DNA of 39,534 nt from the IMG/VR virus record IMGVR_UViG_3300015371_000093, positions 1-39,534 of that record; one strand, given 5' to 3'. The stretch is from a virus. The stretch's first letter is position 1, and each line of letters begins with the position of its first letter. The notes under the pieces were generated by a model, which worked only from the letters and a program-made list of their open reading frames with translations, ran no database searches and was not told the origin of the DNA. A program made the position numbers and the translations under genes. Below are positions 6,281 through 14,571 of this stretch, piece after piece.

Positions 6281-6619
6281 CTACAGGGTGGCGTTCTCAG
6301 GAGCCGTCATGACCGACTCCGGTGCCTCCTCGAACGAGTTGAAGAACGCCTTCTCGGTGTAGACCTTGTAGCCGCGGTCGGTGTAGAGGAGCCAGTCCCC
6401 CACCCGCAGCTGCGTCTGCCGAGGGTTCTTCGGATTGTGGACACGCACCCGGATGTACGACGAGGAGGGATCCACCTTGACGTTGGTCTGGAGCGCGTCG
6501 GTCTCGAGCAGTCGGATCTCACCCTGGCACCACCCCGCCACCTCGACGAAGTTGTCCGGGGTGATCTTCACCGCATCGACGAAGAGTGGCTTTCTGATGT
6601 AGCGCTTGGTCTGGATCAT
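6281..6619 (-). CDS. Conserved phage protein of unknown function (112 aa)
   Basis: The start is ATG 6619, which overlaps the stop of the preceding gene (ATGA); a GTG two codons upstream is possible. The protein begins with a basic segment (IQTKRYIRKPLFVDAV), then VAGWCQG, then RQTQLRVGDWLLY and YTEKAFFNSFE. I recall this pattern from small soluble proteins found in many siphophages, without known function. It is the last gene of the polymerase operon and is followed by a hairpin. No catalytic motif is visible. Confidence 0.78.
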   Translation of the reverse strand: MIQTKRYIRKPLFVDAVKITPDNFVEVAGWCQGEIRLLETDALQTNVKVDPSSSYIRVRVHNPKNPRQTQLRVGDWLLYTDRGYKVYTEKAFFNSFEEAPESVMTAPENATL

Positions 6620-6726
6620 TTGCACTTTCGGTTGGTCTTGACGTGGTAGTAGATGCTGCCGAGGATGAGGGCGATGGCCCAGATCGTGAGGATCCAGGCC
6701 ACCACCGTCATGATGGTTTTATCCAT
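6616..6726 (-). CDS. Small membrane protein (36 aa)
   Basis: The start is ATG 6726 with GGGACGG just upstream. The protein is almost entirely one membrane helix (TVVAWILTIWAIALILGSIYY) followed by a short basic tail (HVKTNRKCK), predicting a single-pass inner membrane peptide with the tail in the cytoplasm. It overlaps the next gene by 4 bases and lies 11 bases after the previous stop. It is one of many tiny membrane proteins in this genome; no function is known. Confidence 0.65.
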   Translation of the reverse strand: MDKTIMTVVAWILTIWAIALILGSIYYHVKTNRKCK

Positions 6727-6737
6727 AGCCGTCCCGA

Positions 6738-6875
6738 CTACAGCCCCTGGTTGCGCTTCTCTTCTTCGACCTTGTCGATGAACCCCTGCGTGCCCCACAG
6801 CTTGTAGGCGCAGGCGGCACCGACGGCCACGGCCGAGGAGAAACCGGCGAGATAGCCGACGAGAAAGCGGCTCAC
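6738..6875 (-). CDS. Small membrane protein (45 aa)
   Basis: A GTG start at 6875 overlaps the stop of the upstream gene (GTGA) and has GGAG 5 bases before it. The N-terminal half is a glycine/alanine-rich membrane helix (FLVGYLAGFSSAVAVGAACAY), followed by a charged amphipathic tail (GFIDKVEEEKRNQGL). The helix resembles the glycine-rich N-terminal helix of the 250-residue protein at 11631-12383. No function can be assigned. Confidence 0.65.
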   Translation of the reverse strand: MSRFLVGYLAGFSSAVAVGAACAYKLWGTQGFIDKVEEEKRNQGL

Positions 6876-7351
6876 GACTGCTCCTCCATCTCGGCCAGCT
6901 CGCGCTCGAGCTCGTCCTCCTCGATCCACACGTGCATGGTCTTGAGGTAGGCCTTGACGCCGGACTTGCCGTTGACCGTCCAGGTGTACGGGTTGACGAT
7001 CATGTTGATCTTCGTGATGTCGACCCAGTCGAGCTGCTTGATGGTCTCCTCGTCGAGGTTCTTCCGACCGTGGTCGGTGATGAGGACGACGGTGGGCGGG
7101 CGACCCTTGTCGTAGGCCGCTTCGACAGGCAGCCACGGCGTGGCCTCCGTTCCCTCCTCCTTGTCCTCCTCCCTCGGCTCCAACAGCTTGATGTTCCAGC
7201 CGTCGTTGGCCATGGCCTCAGCGTCGCCAGGCTGAAGCACGACTCCGAAGTTGCGGGTCCCTGCCTTGTTGTACGGACCCTCCTTCCCCTCGAAGTTGCG
7301 GAAGATGATCCGTGCGTCACGGATGGTGACACTACCCAGCTGATCGCTCAC
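6872..7351 (-). CDS. Conserved replication-associated protein, possibly ssDNA-binding (159 aa)
   Basis: A GTG start at 7351 overlaps the polymerase stop (GTGA) with AAAGGAG 5 bases upstream. The N-terminal part has ARIIFRNFEGKEG and YNKAGTRNFGVVL; the C-terminal part has DWVDITKINMIVNPYTW and GVKAYLKTM, ending in a very acidic tail (residues about 142-157), as in many ssDNA-binding proteins. I recall this as a widespread phage family located next to replication genes; the binding role is inference from position, size and the acidic tail. Translational coupling to the polymerase gene fits a replisome partner. Confidence 0.72.
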   Translation of the reverse strand: MSDQLGSVTIRDARIIFRNFEGKEGPYNKAGTRNFGVVLQPGDAEAMANDGWNIKLLEPREEDKEEGTEATPWLPVEAAYDKGRPPTVVLITDHGRKNLDEETIKQLDWVDITKINMIVNPYTWTVNGKSGVKAYLKTMHVWIEEDELERELAEMEEQS

Positions 7352-10300
7352 TTGGGCTCCTTTATGAATTCGTCGAAGGATCCGAACTTCTCGATTGTCT
7401 CGAGAGCCTCGTCCTTCAGCTTGTCGAAATAGGTCATGTCGATGTCGTTGCCGTCGTCCATGCTTTCCCAGACGATGGCCTCCATCCACATGTGACCCTT
7501 GGTACGCGACACGGCGTAGTACTTACCGTCGTAGACGCGGTACAGCTTGCCGCCACCGTCGACCACTGGGACGAACTGTCCCGTCTTGCCGATATGGCGC
7601 ATCTTGGTGACGTCGGGCTCGTCGCTCTCGCTCATGTCGAGATACATAGCCCCCTTGACCACGGTGCGTGCCTCGTAGAAGTCCTCCGGCACGATGGCCT
7701 CTTTGGAGAACAGAGTCTTGAAGACGTACGGGTGCTGGAACTGCGCACCCACTGCCTTCCACACGTAGCCCGGGAACTCATCTTCCCAGGGGACCGCGAC
7801 GTTGCCGCCCACGTAGACGGCGTCGTTGACCAGAACGAACTTCTCGTAGAACGCGTCCTGCTCGAACTCGTACCCGTACTGCTGACCGAACTCCTTGATC
7901 TGCTGGACCATCTTGCCAGAGATATCCACCAGCTTGATGGAGTCGGTCTTGATGTGAATGACCTTCACACCTTGTTCCTGCAGCCAGTGCTTCAGATCGA
8001 TCATGAACAGAGCGCCGCGCTTGGCGACGATGTTGTCCCGGTTCCGAATATCCCGGAACGGGTTGTCGAACTTGGCACTGGTCAGGCCGTACACCGTGTT
8101 GATCACGATCTTCAGGGCGTAGGCAAGCTGATCCGCGCTGTCCTCTTCTGTCAAATATGGTGCCAGTCGAGCGCCCATCATGTTCCGGGCCTTCTCGAAG
8201 TCACCTTGCTTGATGGCAACGCGTGCTTCCTTGAGGTCTGAGAAGTTCTTTGTGTATGGACCGAATAGGTTCAGAGCCTCAATGCTGGCGGGGTGCATGG
8301 ATATGACATCCAGCTCCACCACCTTCTCGTACATCCCTGGTTCTGCGTAGACGTAGCCACCCTCAGACGGGTCTTCGCCCTTGTAGGACGACTTACCCAA
8401 CTCGAAGGTGTAGCCCGGGAACTGCTCGGACAGATCCGTGTACACGAAATCCTTCTGCGGCTTCTTCTCCTCGCCGAAGATGATCCGTGCTGTGTGGTTC
8501 TGGGTAGTGTCGTTGACCGTCAAACCCGAGAGCTCCGCCAGGATCTGACGTGCGATGAAGTCTCCCTTGCGGTCGAGGAACACTTCTTCGGTTGCCCGGA
8601 CATCGTTGGCGCAGTACTCCACCACCTGATCGATCATGTCCTCTGGGACATCCTGGTCCCACGGAATATCGAGCTCCATGTGCAGGATCCCGAGATCGAC
8701 CTCCCACTTCTTGAGCGACTTCTTCTCTGACGCGAAGTCCCAGATGTCGGCGTAGGAGAGGTTGTATGCGGCGCCGTACCCTGCGCCACGGTTCCCTTCC
8801 ACCAACCGCTGAGACAGCTTGAACAGCTCGGGGGCGGATGCCCCCATTGAGGCCGCGTAGAGAATGTGGTTGTCGTAGCGGCGGTTGTAGAAACCCACCA
8901 GCTTCAACTTGAACAACGCCTCGACGTCAGACGCCTTCGGGTTGACCATCTTCACCACGTCCTTCGACCCTAGGTACTTCCAGCAGATGACGAACAGGTT
9001 GGGGTAGACCTCAACGTCGTAGAAGGCGATCTCGCCCTCCGGCTCTGCTTCCTTCGCTCCCGGCAGTTCCTCGTGATCGTCCGAATTGAACTTCATTCGG
9101 GAAACCGCCTTGAGGGCGGCATCGCTTTGGTTCGAGGAGTTCACTGCGAAGGCCGTGATGCGTGACCGCATGTCCCTCAGGTCGTAGGTCATACCTGATT
9201 CGTAGGCCTCCTCGAGAATCTTCTCGATGAAGTCGATCGACGGCTTGGTGCCGGGATGGATCTCCTTCTTGAGATTCCGCTCGACGAGCTCTCTGAGTCC
9301 CTTTTCGGATTTGATGACCTTGGCCTTATGCATCTTCTCCTTCTTCTCTTTTAGCGGTAGGCCGCTACTTATCTCCGAAACGGGCACTGCGTTGCATTTC
9401 GACAACCGACGGCGCAGGGCAGCGCCCCCCCGGTACACCTTGATTTCAATTCCATCAGAGTACTCAGTGGCAAGCTGCGATGAATCTCCACTGTAGGTGT
9501 AATGTAGATGTACACCGGACCCTGATTTACTGATCTCTGCGTAGGTGGGGGGCCATTTGGCAGCCGCTTCGAGATTTCGGTCAAGTGCCTTCTCCCCATT
9601 CTGTCGCTTCAGGTCGAAGTCGATCACGATATGCGACTCCTCCACCTTTACATAGTGGAGTTTGTGCGAGTCAATATCTGCTAGTTTGGTGCGAACACTC
9701 CCCCAGCGCTTTTGCGGAGTGCCATCCTCCTTTGCGTACTGCGCAGGAGAATTAGCCAGGAGCTCATCGAGCAGGGACTTCTTCTCTTCCAGCACGAGAG
9801 AATATGTGCCCTCTTCCAACTCCTTGGGCTCCTTGTACTTCTCTGCCTTGAAGCCCATGTAGATCGAGCGGTAGCGAGTACCGTCGATCATCTTCTCGAT
9901 GTGGAACTCTTGGAAGTAGTTCTCGAGTTCCGCCCGCATCTTGTGGCGCTGCAGAGGACGATTGATTCCTGTGTCCTCGCAGAACGCCTTGTACAGCTTG
10001 TACGCCTGGTCCAGCGTGACGAAGTCCTGTGACTCGAATATGTCGTAATGCGCTTCTACGAAGTTGAAGAAAGGATCCGTCTGGAACATCATCTCGGTAG
10101 GGCGGTAATGCTGGTAGTACGACCGACCCATCTCGAGATATCGCTGGTGACAGTGGTACGCGATGGCTCCCAGCTGCTTACCAACCGCAGCCATGAGAGC
10201 ATCGTACTTCTTGGGCCCGAACCTCACCCCAGTGGGATGAATATCCATCAGTCGGCGAAGCAGACCCGACTTGGCGTCTGAGATCCTCACCGGCTGGTTG

Positions 10301-11109
10301 GTCCCGATGAACAGCATCGAGTCAATTCGGGTGGTGTACGGCGACTTGAACTTCTCGTTCACCGTCATCTCCTCGTGGGAGACGATGGAGTTGAGACGAG
10401 TGTTGTCCTCCAGCCTGCTCAGATCGCCGTCGTGCTGGATAGCGACCAAAGGATTGTGCCGGAACTGCTCCATGGCGAAGCTGGCGTTGCTGCTACCAAG
10501 CTCCTTACCGTCGAAGCTCGCCGTGTATCCCTGGAACAACTGCTGGATGATGTGCAGGACCGTGGACTTACCGGTGCCTGCGGATCCGTAGAAGACGAAG
10601 AACTTCTGGATCCTCTTGCTGTCCCCTTCGATGATCGAGCCAATGGCCCACTCGATCTTGTCGCGCTGATCAGCACCGTACAGCGTGCCAAGCAACTCGT
10701 CCCACGCCGAAATATCGCCCTTCTCCAGAGAGTAGGGCAGCCTCTTGGTGGCGTAGTCACGCTGAGACAGCTCCGTATTGGCGAAGGCCAACTTGGAATC
10801 CAGCGGATGCCAGCTGTCCGGCATCCCCTTCAGGTACTTGATGTACTTGTCCCACGTTCCGGTGGCTGAACTGTTCATCCACTTCACGGAATATGGTTGG
10901 TACTGCTTCTCCGCCTCTGTCAGCTCCGCATCGACGAGACGCGCTACGTCGAATGGATCGCGAGACCAGAAACCGGCTCCCTCGTCCCACACGGCGTAGA
11001 ATTTTCCTCCCTGAACCATCAGATCTCTGGATTTGACGACTCGGAAGTCCGGGAACAACGTCACCCGGCCCTTCGCATCTTCTTTTTGACCAATCCTAAA
11101 GAAGTCCAC
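7348..11109 (-). CDS. SF3 helicase - AEP primase-polymerase - family B DNA polymerase fusion
   Basis: One uninterrupted 1253-residue protein. Residues about 120-320 form a D5/P4-type SF3 helicase: Walker A GSAGTGKS (175-182) and the sensor FIGTNQP. Residues about 455-610 form an AEP primase-polymerase domain: DFD at 497-499, SGSGVHLHY, then GIEIKVYRGG and LRRRL. Residues about 690-850 form a 3'-5' exonuclease with D698-x-E700 and ND836 in YCANDV. Residues about 925-1130 form a family B palm: motif A with D934 (DVISMHP), motif B K1000-x3-N1004-x2-YG, and motif C TDS with D1056. The start is GTG 11109 with AGGAGG 5 bases upstream. All replicative activities except strand binding appear on one chain. 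Motif C reads KTDS instead of DTDS; the essential second aspartate is kept. Domain calls are by motif, so boundaries are approximate. Confidence 0.9.
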   Translation of the reverse strand: MDFFRIGQKEDAKGRVTLFPDFRVVKSRDLMVQGGKFYAVWDEGAGFWSRDPFDVARLVDAELTEAEKQYQPYSVKWMNSSATGTWDKYIKYLKGMPDSWHPLDSKLAFANTELSQRDYATKRLPYSLEKGDISAWDELLGTLYGADQRDKIEWAIGSIIEGDSKRIQKFFVFYGSAGTGKSTVLHIIQQLFQGYTASFDGKELGSSNASFAMEQFRHNPLVAIQHDGDLSRLEDNTRLNSIVSHEEMTVNEKFKSPYTTRIDSMLFIGTNQPVRISDAKSGLLRRLMDIHPTGVRFGPKKYDALMAAVGKQLGAIAYHCHQRYLEMGRSYYQHYRPTEMMFQTDPFFNFVEAHYDIFESQDFVTLDQAYKLYKAFCEDTGINRPLQRHKMRAELENYFQEFHIEKMIDGTRYRSIYMGFKAEKYKEPKELEEGTYSLVLEEKKSLLDELLANSPAQYAKEDGTPQKRWGSVRTKLADIDSHKLHYVKVEESHIVIDFDLKRQNGEKALDRNLEAAAKWPPTYAEISKSGSGVHLHYTYSGDSSQLATEYSDGIEIKVYRGGAALRRRLSKCNAVPVSEISSGLPLKEKKEKMHKAKVIKSEKGLRELVERNLKKEIHPGTKPSIDFIEKILEEAYESGMTYDLRDMRSRITAFAVNSSNQSDAALKAVSRMKFNSDDHEELPGAKEAEPEGEIAFYDVEVYPNLFVICWKYLGSKDVVKMVNPKASDVEALFKLKLVGFYNRRYDNHILYAASMGASAPELFKLSQRLVEGNRGAGYGAAYNLSYADIWDFASEKKSLKKWEVDLGILHMELDIPWDQDVPEDMIDQVVEYCANDVRATEEVFLDRKGDFIARQILAELSGLTVNDTTQNHTARIIFGEEKKPQKDFVYTDLSEQFPGYTFELGKSSYKGEDPSEGGYVYAEPGMYEKVVELDVISMHPASIEALNLFGPYTKNFSDLKEARVAIKQGDFEKARNMMGARLAPYLTEEDSADQLAYALKIVINTVYGLTSAKFDNPFRDIRNRDNIVAKRGALFMIDLKHWLQEQGVKVIHIKTDSIKLVDISGKMVQQIKEFGQQYGYEFEQDAFYEKFVLVNDAVYVGGNVAVPWEDEFPGYVWKAVGAQFQHPYVFKTLFSKEAIVPEDFYEARTVVKGAMYLDMSESDEPDVTKMRHIGKTGQFVPVVDGGGKLYRVYDGKYYAVSRTKGHMWMEAIVWESMDDGNDIDMTYFDKLKDEALETIEKFGSFDEFIKEPK

Positions 11110-11122
11110 TATCACCTCCTAA

Positions 11123-11638
11123 CTATTCAGGGAGTATCTCGTCGATGTACGCAGCCATTTGGTACCAGATTTCGATCTGGGTCATGTCGTCATCTGGGTC
11201 CTGCAACGGGAAGAACGACCCCGATCCATCCGTGGCGTAGTTCCGGTAGACGAGAGACTGCAAGATCTCCTCCACCTTCCCCCGCTTGAACTTCGTGAGC
11301 GGATCCGAATATCTTTCGAGTCCGAGGTTGAGCATGAACTGCCATGCCCAACCCTCAGCGGTGCCTCCCACGGTGAAGGCCATCCGCCGTGATAGGCCGA
11401 TCATTACTTCGAGAACCGAGCACGGCATCGTGGAGAGCTCCTCAAAGGCTGGGCCGCCTCTAAGGAACTCCCCACGCAAAGCCAGTCCGTCCATCAAGCG
11501 ATTGTCATCGCCCAATACAAACCAGACGAACTCCGTTTCATGCATCATCCCCAGGACATCTTCGTAGTCCCGGTTCCGATCGATCTCGACTTGAGCAACC
11601 AGCCAGTGGAAATATGCTTCCGCCAGCTGGCTACTCAT
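11123..11638 (-). CDS. Conserved phage protein of unknown function (171 aa)
   Basis: The start is ATG 11638, overlapping the end of the upstream gene by 8 bases; a longer start at 11710 would run far into that gene. The protein is soluble and rich in aromatic residues (YFHWLVAQVEIDRNRDYEDVL, then FVWFVLGDDNRLMDG and LRGEFL). I recall this pattern in phages of Gram-positive hosts near replication genes, without assigned function. It lies directly upstream of the helicase-primase-polymerase gene and is cotranscribed with it. No catalytic motif is obvious. Confidence 0.75.
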   Translation of the reverse strand: MSSQLAEAYFHWLVAQVEIDRNRDYEDVLGMMHETEFVWFVLGDDNRLMDGLALRGEFLRGGPAFEELSTMPCSVLEVMIGLSRRMAFTVGGTAEGWAWQFMLNLGLERYSDPLTKFKRGKVEEILQSLVYRNYATDGSGSFFPLQDPDDDMTQIEIWYQMAAYIDEILPE

Positions 11639-12383
11639 CGTCGAAGCGGACCCTCTTTCTCCTTCGCGCCGACTCGTCAGCGTGCTCGAGCCCGAGGACT
11701 TCCTGGTCATACCGGCCCTCGGATCGGGTGATCTCGAACTCCATGCCGAGCTTGACGTTCCGGATATAGACCAGGTTCGGATCGTTGGATCCGTGCCCGA
11801 ACTTGTCCAGGTTCTCCAGCCCGACCGTCTGGTTCACTTCGGTGACTGGCTGTTCCCGAGCGTCCACGAGGACTTCGTCCCCCTCGTAGTACGTCCATGA
11901 CACGCACTCGATCTCGGGGAACTCCTCGATCTCGTCGACGTGGATGACGTACGGAATCTCGGGCGAGCGGAACTTCACCTCCGACTCGTAGTCCCACTCC
12001 TCGACGACCGTCTCCGCGTGCTCCTCGAAGACGTTCTGTTGCACGACCTCGGCGATTGCCTCGCCTTCTTGGTCGCTGACCGGAATGATCGTCTCCTTCG
12101 CAGGAATCGGAGGAGGCACGTAGCCCTGCTCTTGCACGATGGCTTCGAGCTTGGGCTTCTCCTGCCGAGCGATCTCCTTGCTGCGGTAGTGCTCGCGCAT
12201 CTCGTTAACCTCGGCCTCGATGATGGCGTCCATCTTCAGACGCATCTTCTTCTCGAGGTACACGTACGCGACGGCACCGCCGATGGCAGCACCAGCGACC
12301 AAGCCCATCCCGAAGGACCGGCTTGAGAACGCCAGCTTGATGACCTCCTCGGTGGCCTCAGCGGCCTCGACCAGTTCGGCCAT
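11631..12383 (-). CDS. Membrane-anchored acidic protein of unknown function (250 aa)
   Basis: The start is ATG 12383, overlapping the previous stop by one base (TGATG). A glycine-rich membrane helix (residues about 22-43, GMGLVAGAAIGGAVAYVYLE) is followed by a charged helical stalk (about 44-85), a proline-containing acidic linker, and a C-terminal domain beginning near 155 (VSWTYYEGDEVLVD, then VGLENLDKFG, VYIRNVKLGMEFEI, EVLG). The topology suggests a short N-terminus and a large cytoplasmic or periplasmic domain. It sits next to the 312-residue paralogue of the 16010-16780 protein and may form a membrane complex with it. The function is unknown. Confidence 0.78.
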   Translation of the reverse strand: MAELVEAAEATEEVIKLAFSSRSFGMGLVAGAAIGGAVAYVYLEKKMRLKMDAIIEAEVNEMREHYRSKEIARQEKPKLEAIVQEQGYVPPPIPAKETIIPVSDQEGEAIAEVVQQNVFEEHAETVVEEWDYESEVKFRSPEIPYVIHVDEIEEFPEIECVSWTYYEGDEVLVDAREQPVTEVNQTVGLENLDKFGHGSNDPNLVYIRNVKLGMEFEITRSEGRYDQEVLGLEHADESARRRKRVRFDDE

Positions 12384-13321
12384 CAGTTGCTCCCCCCTTG
12401 CAGGCGCTTCATGTCATCGTTCTCGCCCTCGCCGAGGATGAACTCAATGGGACCGTCGACGTTGAAGTCGAGAAGGATTGACCCCTCCCGGCCGTTGACG
12501 AAGTCTCGGGCCTTGGGATTCCCTCCATCCCAGATCCCGAAGTCGATGAAGCCGTCGCTGTTGGGTCCATCCAGGACCCAGCCGACGACCTGCCCAGCTC
12601 GACTCCTCTCCAGCCCGAGGGCGTCGTAGACGTCGTTCAGGAACAGGTAGCCCTTCGCCTGGAGCTTCTCGTTGGCGTAGTTCTGCTGACACCTGAGGAA
12701 CGTGAGGTTGTACTCGGGATTGCGCTGCCAGCAGTCGGCCAATTCGTCGAAGAATCGCGCATACTGCGAGGGCGCCTCCCAGGGAACGGTGGTCGCCTTG
12801 ACCATTTTTCCCTTTTCCTCGTCCCACACCTCCCGCTCCTCCGAGCCGTACCGCAGCTCGCGGTCCTCGTCCTCGCCGTACTTCTCGATGACGCGTCCCC
12901 GGTACTGCTGGAACGCGGAGTCCACTGCCACATATGCGGCAGCGAGTGCTTCGTTCCTCGTCTGGAGGATGTTCTTGCCCTTGGCGAGACAGGCGATGCC
13001 CACGGCACCCACCACGATGGCCGGGCCGTACAGCTTGAGGATCTTGCCCGTGGTGCGGACGATGATGACGACGCGGTCCTGCTGACGATCTTCCTCCGAG
13101 TACTTCTCGGGGACGTCCTCACGGACGGTGTTGGCCATGTCGAGATCCGACTTGGCCTCGTCGAGGACGGCTTCCAGCTTGAGGGTGGCGCGGCACGCCA
13201 GGACGGTTGACCCGACCATGCTGACGACGCCCGCCCCGAACAGCAGAGAAGGCGCGTTCTTGCTGGCCTGCAGGCCAACTTCCGCAACCTTTCTACTGAT
13301 CGCGGTGGGAATAAGACTCAT
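12383..13321 (-). CDS. Membrane-anchored phage protein, DUF6353-like, paralogue 1 (312 aa)
   Basis: The start is ATG with AGGAGA 5 bases upstream. After an amphipathic N-terminal helix the segment NAPSLLFGAGVV begins a membrane helix (about 22-45), followed by a charged coil, a second membrane helix (about 97-115, KLYGPAIVVGAVGIACL), and a soluble C-terminal domain with YLFLNDVYDALGL, VGWV and LLDFNVDGPI. The gene at 16010-16780 shares the NAP-LL-G-GVV membrane helix, the domain order and the DFNV C-terminal motif, so the two are paralogues. I associate the family with actinophage proteins called DUF6353, but could not search. The role is unknown; it is membrane-bound by sequence. Confidence 0.75.
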   Translation of the reverse strand: MSLIPTAISRKVAEVGLQASKNAPSLLFGAGVVSMVGSTVLACRATLKLEAVLDEAKSDLDMANTVREDVPEKYSEEDRQQDRVVIIVRTTGKILKLYGPAIVVGAVGIACLAKGKNILQTRNEALAAAYVAVDSAFQQYRGRVIEKYGEDEDRELRYGSEEREVWDEEKGKMVKATTVPWEAPSQYARFFDELADCWQRNPEYNLTFLRCQQNYANEKLQAKGYLFLNDVYDALGLERSRAGQVVGWVLDGPNSDGFIDFGIWDGGNPKARDFVNGREGSILLDFNVDGPIEFILGEGENDDMKRLQGGSN

Positions 13322-13330
13322 TAGGGTCTC

Positions 13331-13528
13331 CTACTCGATTTCGATGTTGTCGATGACGTCCTGGACTTCCGACCAGTCCCGGATACCGCGCTTCCAGTCC
13401 CCGATCATCTCGAGGATATGGACCAGCTCGGTGTGCGGCTCCGCCTGGAACTCCTCCACATCCTTCTGCAGAGGGTGATCCTCGGGCAGAGCCGCTGAGA
13501 TCTTCTTCTTCAGCTCGTTGAGATGCAT
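13331..13528 (-). CDS. Small acidic protein of unknown function (65 aa)
   Basis: ATG start, 3 bases after the stop of the 203-residue gene, so translation is probably coupled; the ribosome site is weak. The protein is helical and acidic (MHLNELKKKISAALPEDHPLQ, then FQAEPHTELVHILEMIGDW, ending DVIDNIEIE), soluble, with no membrane segment. It lies between the conserved 203-residue gene and the first DUF6353-like gene. I do not recognise it. Confidence 0.68.
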   Translation of the reverse strand: MHLNELKKKISAALPEDHPLQKDVEEFQAEPHTELVHILEMIGDWKRGIRDWSEVQDVIDNIEIE

Positions 13529-13531
13529 GAC

Positions 13532-14143
13532 CTAGTCCAGCGCCTTCGGCTGGGGGAGGTCGAGCAAATATCCGCCACCCCGAACTCGCGCGACGGACGC
13601 TCCGCGCAGGTCGGTCCACCCCCACTTGTGGTCGGTGTGTTGGGGACTGAACCCGACGAGCTCATACAAGTCCGCCACCGTGGCGACCTCGTATTGGGAG
13701 AGGATGTCGAGCATGCGGTCGATGACCTCTTCGGCACCCTGCAGGTTGTCCAGCACCAGCTCGTCGAAGCTGTGACGTGCTCGTGCAGGACGGGAAGTGG
13801 TGGGCGGCCCTTGGGGTCGCATGGTCTGGCTACGCGCCTGGTAGTTCGTCTGGCTATAGCCGGTTGGCGTCGTGAACGGACGTGGGGCACGGTCGCCCAT
13901 GATGATCCGCTCGAGCATGGTGCGTCCGGTTTCCAGCAGGAGCTGCTGAATCGCGGGAACGACGACGTTGTGTCCGACGTAACCCGCCGCGGACTTGGCG
14001 TCGCCACCGATGAAGACCTCCGAGAAGCGTCGACCCAGCGGCTTCCGCCGCTTGACAGCTTTGGCGGAGGCGACCTGCTCGATCTTCTTGGGCTCACGAG
14101 CCCCGGCCTTCGCCGTTTTGCTGTTGGGTGGGAATTCGCTCAT
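13532..14143 (-). CDS. Conserved phage/mobile-element protein of unknown function (203 aa)
   Basis: ATG start with AAAGGAACC directly upstream. The N-terminus is lysine rich (PPNSKTAKAG, VKRRKPLGRRFSEVFIGGDAKS), then comes an amphipathic segment (VVVPAIQQLLLETG), a low-complexity linker rich in Gln, Arg and Pro, and a well-defined C-terminal domain (DELVL, AEEVIDRMLDILSQY, ATVADLYELVGF, KWGWTDLRGASVARVR, LLDLP). I recall the same architecture from a family common in phages and mobile elements of Gram-positive bacteria; no function is known to me. It is the first gene past the hairpin terminator at 14185-14215. Confidence 0.78.
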   Translation of the reverse strand: MSEFPPNSKTAKAGAREPKKIEQVASAKAVKRRKPLGRRFSEVFIGGDAKSAAGYVGHNVVVPAIQQLLLETGRTMLERIIMGDRAPRPFTTPTGYSQTNYQARSQTMRPQGPPTTSRPARARHSFDELVLDNLQGAEEVIDRMLDILSQYEVATVADLYELVGFSPQHTDHKWGWTDLRGASVARVRGGGYLLDLPQPKALD

Positions 14144-14184
14144 GGTTCCTTTCCGATGATTAGTGAGTCCTAAGACTCAAAGAG

Positions 14185-14215
14185 AAAAAGAGAGAACCCA
14201 TGAATATGGATTCTC
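14185..14215 (-). terminator. Intrinsic terminator upstream of the polymerase operon
   Basis: The minus strand reads GAGAATCC, 8 bases, GGGTTCTC, then TCTTTTTC. It belongs to the same hairpin family as 5897-5923 and 18474-18499. It ends the 88-residue gene and precedes the 203-residue gene, with no promoter of the TCGCA class between. A second small perfect dyad (TGAGTC/GACTCA) follows at about 14163-14178. Confidence 0.75.
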
Positions 14216-14222
14216 CCTTGGA

Positions 14223-14489
14223 CTACTCGGTCTCCTGCTTGGAAAGCTTCTTCTCGCGACGGGCGGTGCGAATGGCGCTGAAGGTGTTGGCGACTCGGTC
14301 GACACCTCGGTCGGTGAGCGGCTTCAGCTTCCAGGCGACGACGATGCCGACCACGGTGGTCCCGACGCTGACGCTGGTGGCGTCAGTATCGATGTCCGTG
14401 GTGGCCTCGAGGGCGTGGTTGGAAGCGGAAGTCACTGCGACGGAGGTGGCGCCGAAGGCGACATCCTTAGCGAGTTCACGCTTGGTCAT
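14223..14489 (-). CDS. Small membrane protein (88 aa)
   Basis: ATG start with AGGAG 8 bases upstream, directly after promoter B, and closed by a hairpin terminator. The N-terminal part is Ser/Thr/Ala rich with a weakly hydrophobic stretch (VAFGATSVAVTSASNHALEA). A clear membrane helix follows at about 37-54 (ATSVSVGTTVVGIVVAW), then a basic helical tail (RTARREKKLSKQETE). The Thr/Asp-rich section between the helices (TTDIDTDATS) is unusual. Function unknown. Its layout repeats that of the single-gene cassettes at 18-19 kb. Confidence 0.75.
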   Translation of the reverse strand: MTKRELAKDVAFGATSVAVTSASNHALEATTDIDTDATSVSVGTTVVGIVVAWKLKPLTDRGVDRVANTFSAIRTARREKKLSKQETE

Positions 14490-14513
14490 TTGAATAACTC
14501 CTAACTTGAGGGT

Positions 14514-14553
14514 TGTAGTAGGTCTCTATTATAAGCGTTGTATTTTGTGCGAG
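14514..14553 (-). promoter_or_regulatory. Promoter B (CTCGCA-N14-TATAAT)
   Basis: CTCGCA (14548-14553), 14 bases, TATAAT (14528-14533), then AGAGACCTACTAC and the ribosome site of the 88-residue gene. Read-through past the 14185-14215 hairpin would transcribe the polymerase operon. Confidence 0.68.
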
Positions 14554-14571
14554 GTGAATGTGCGTTTTGTC

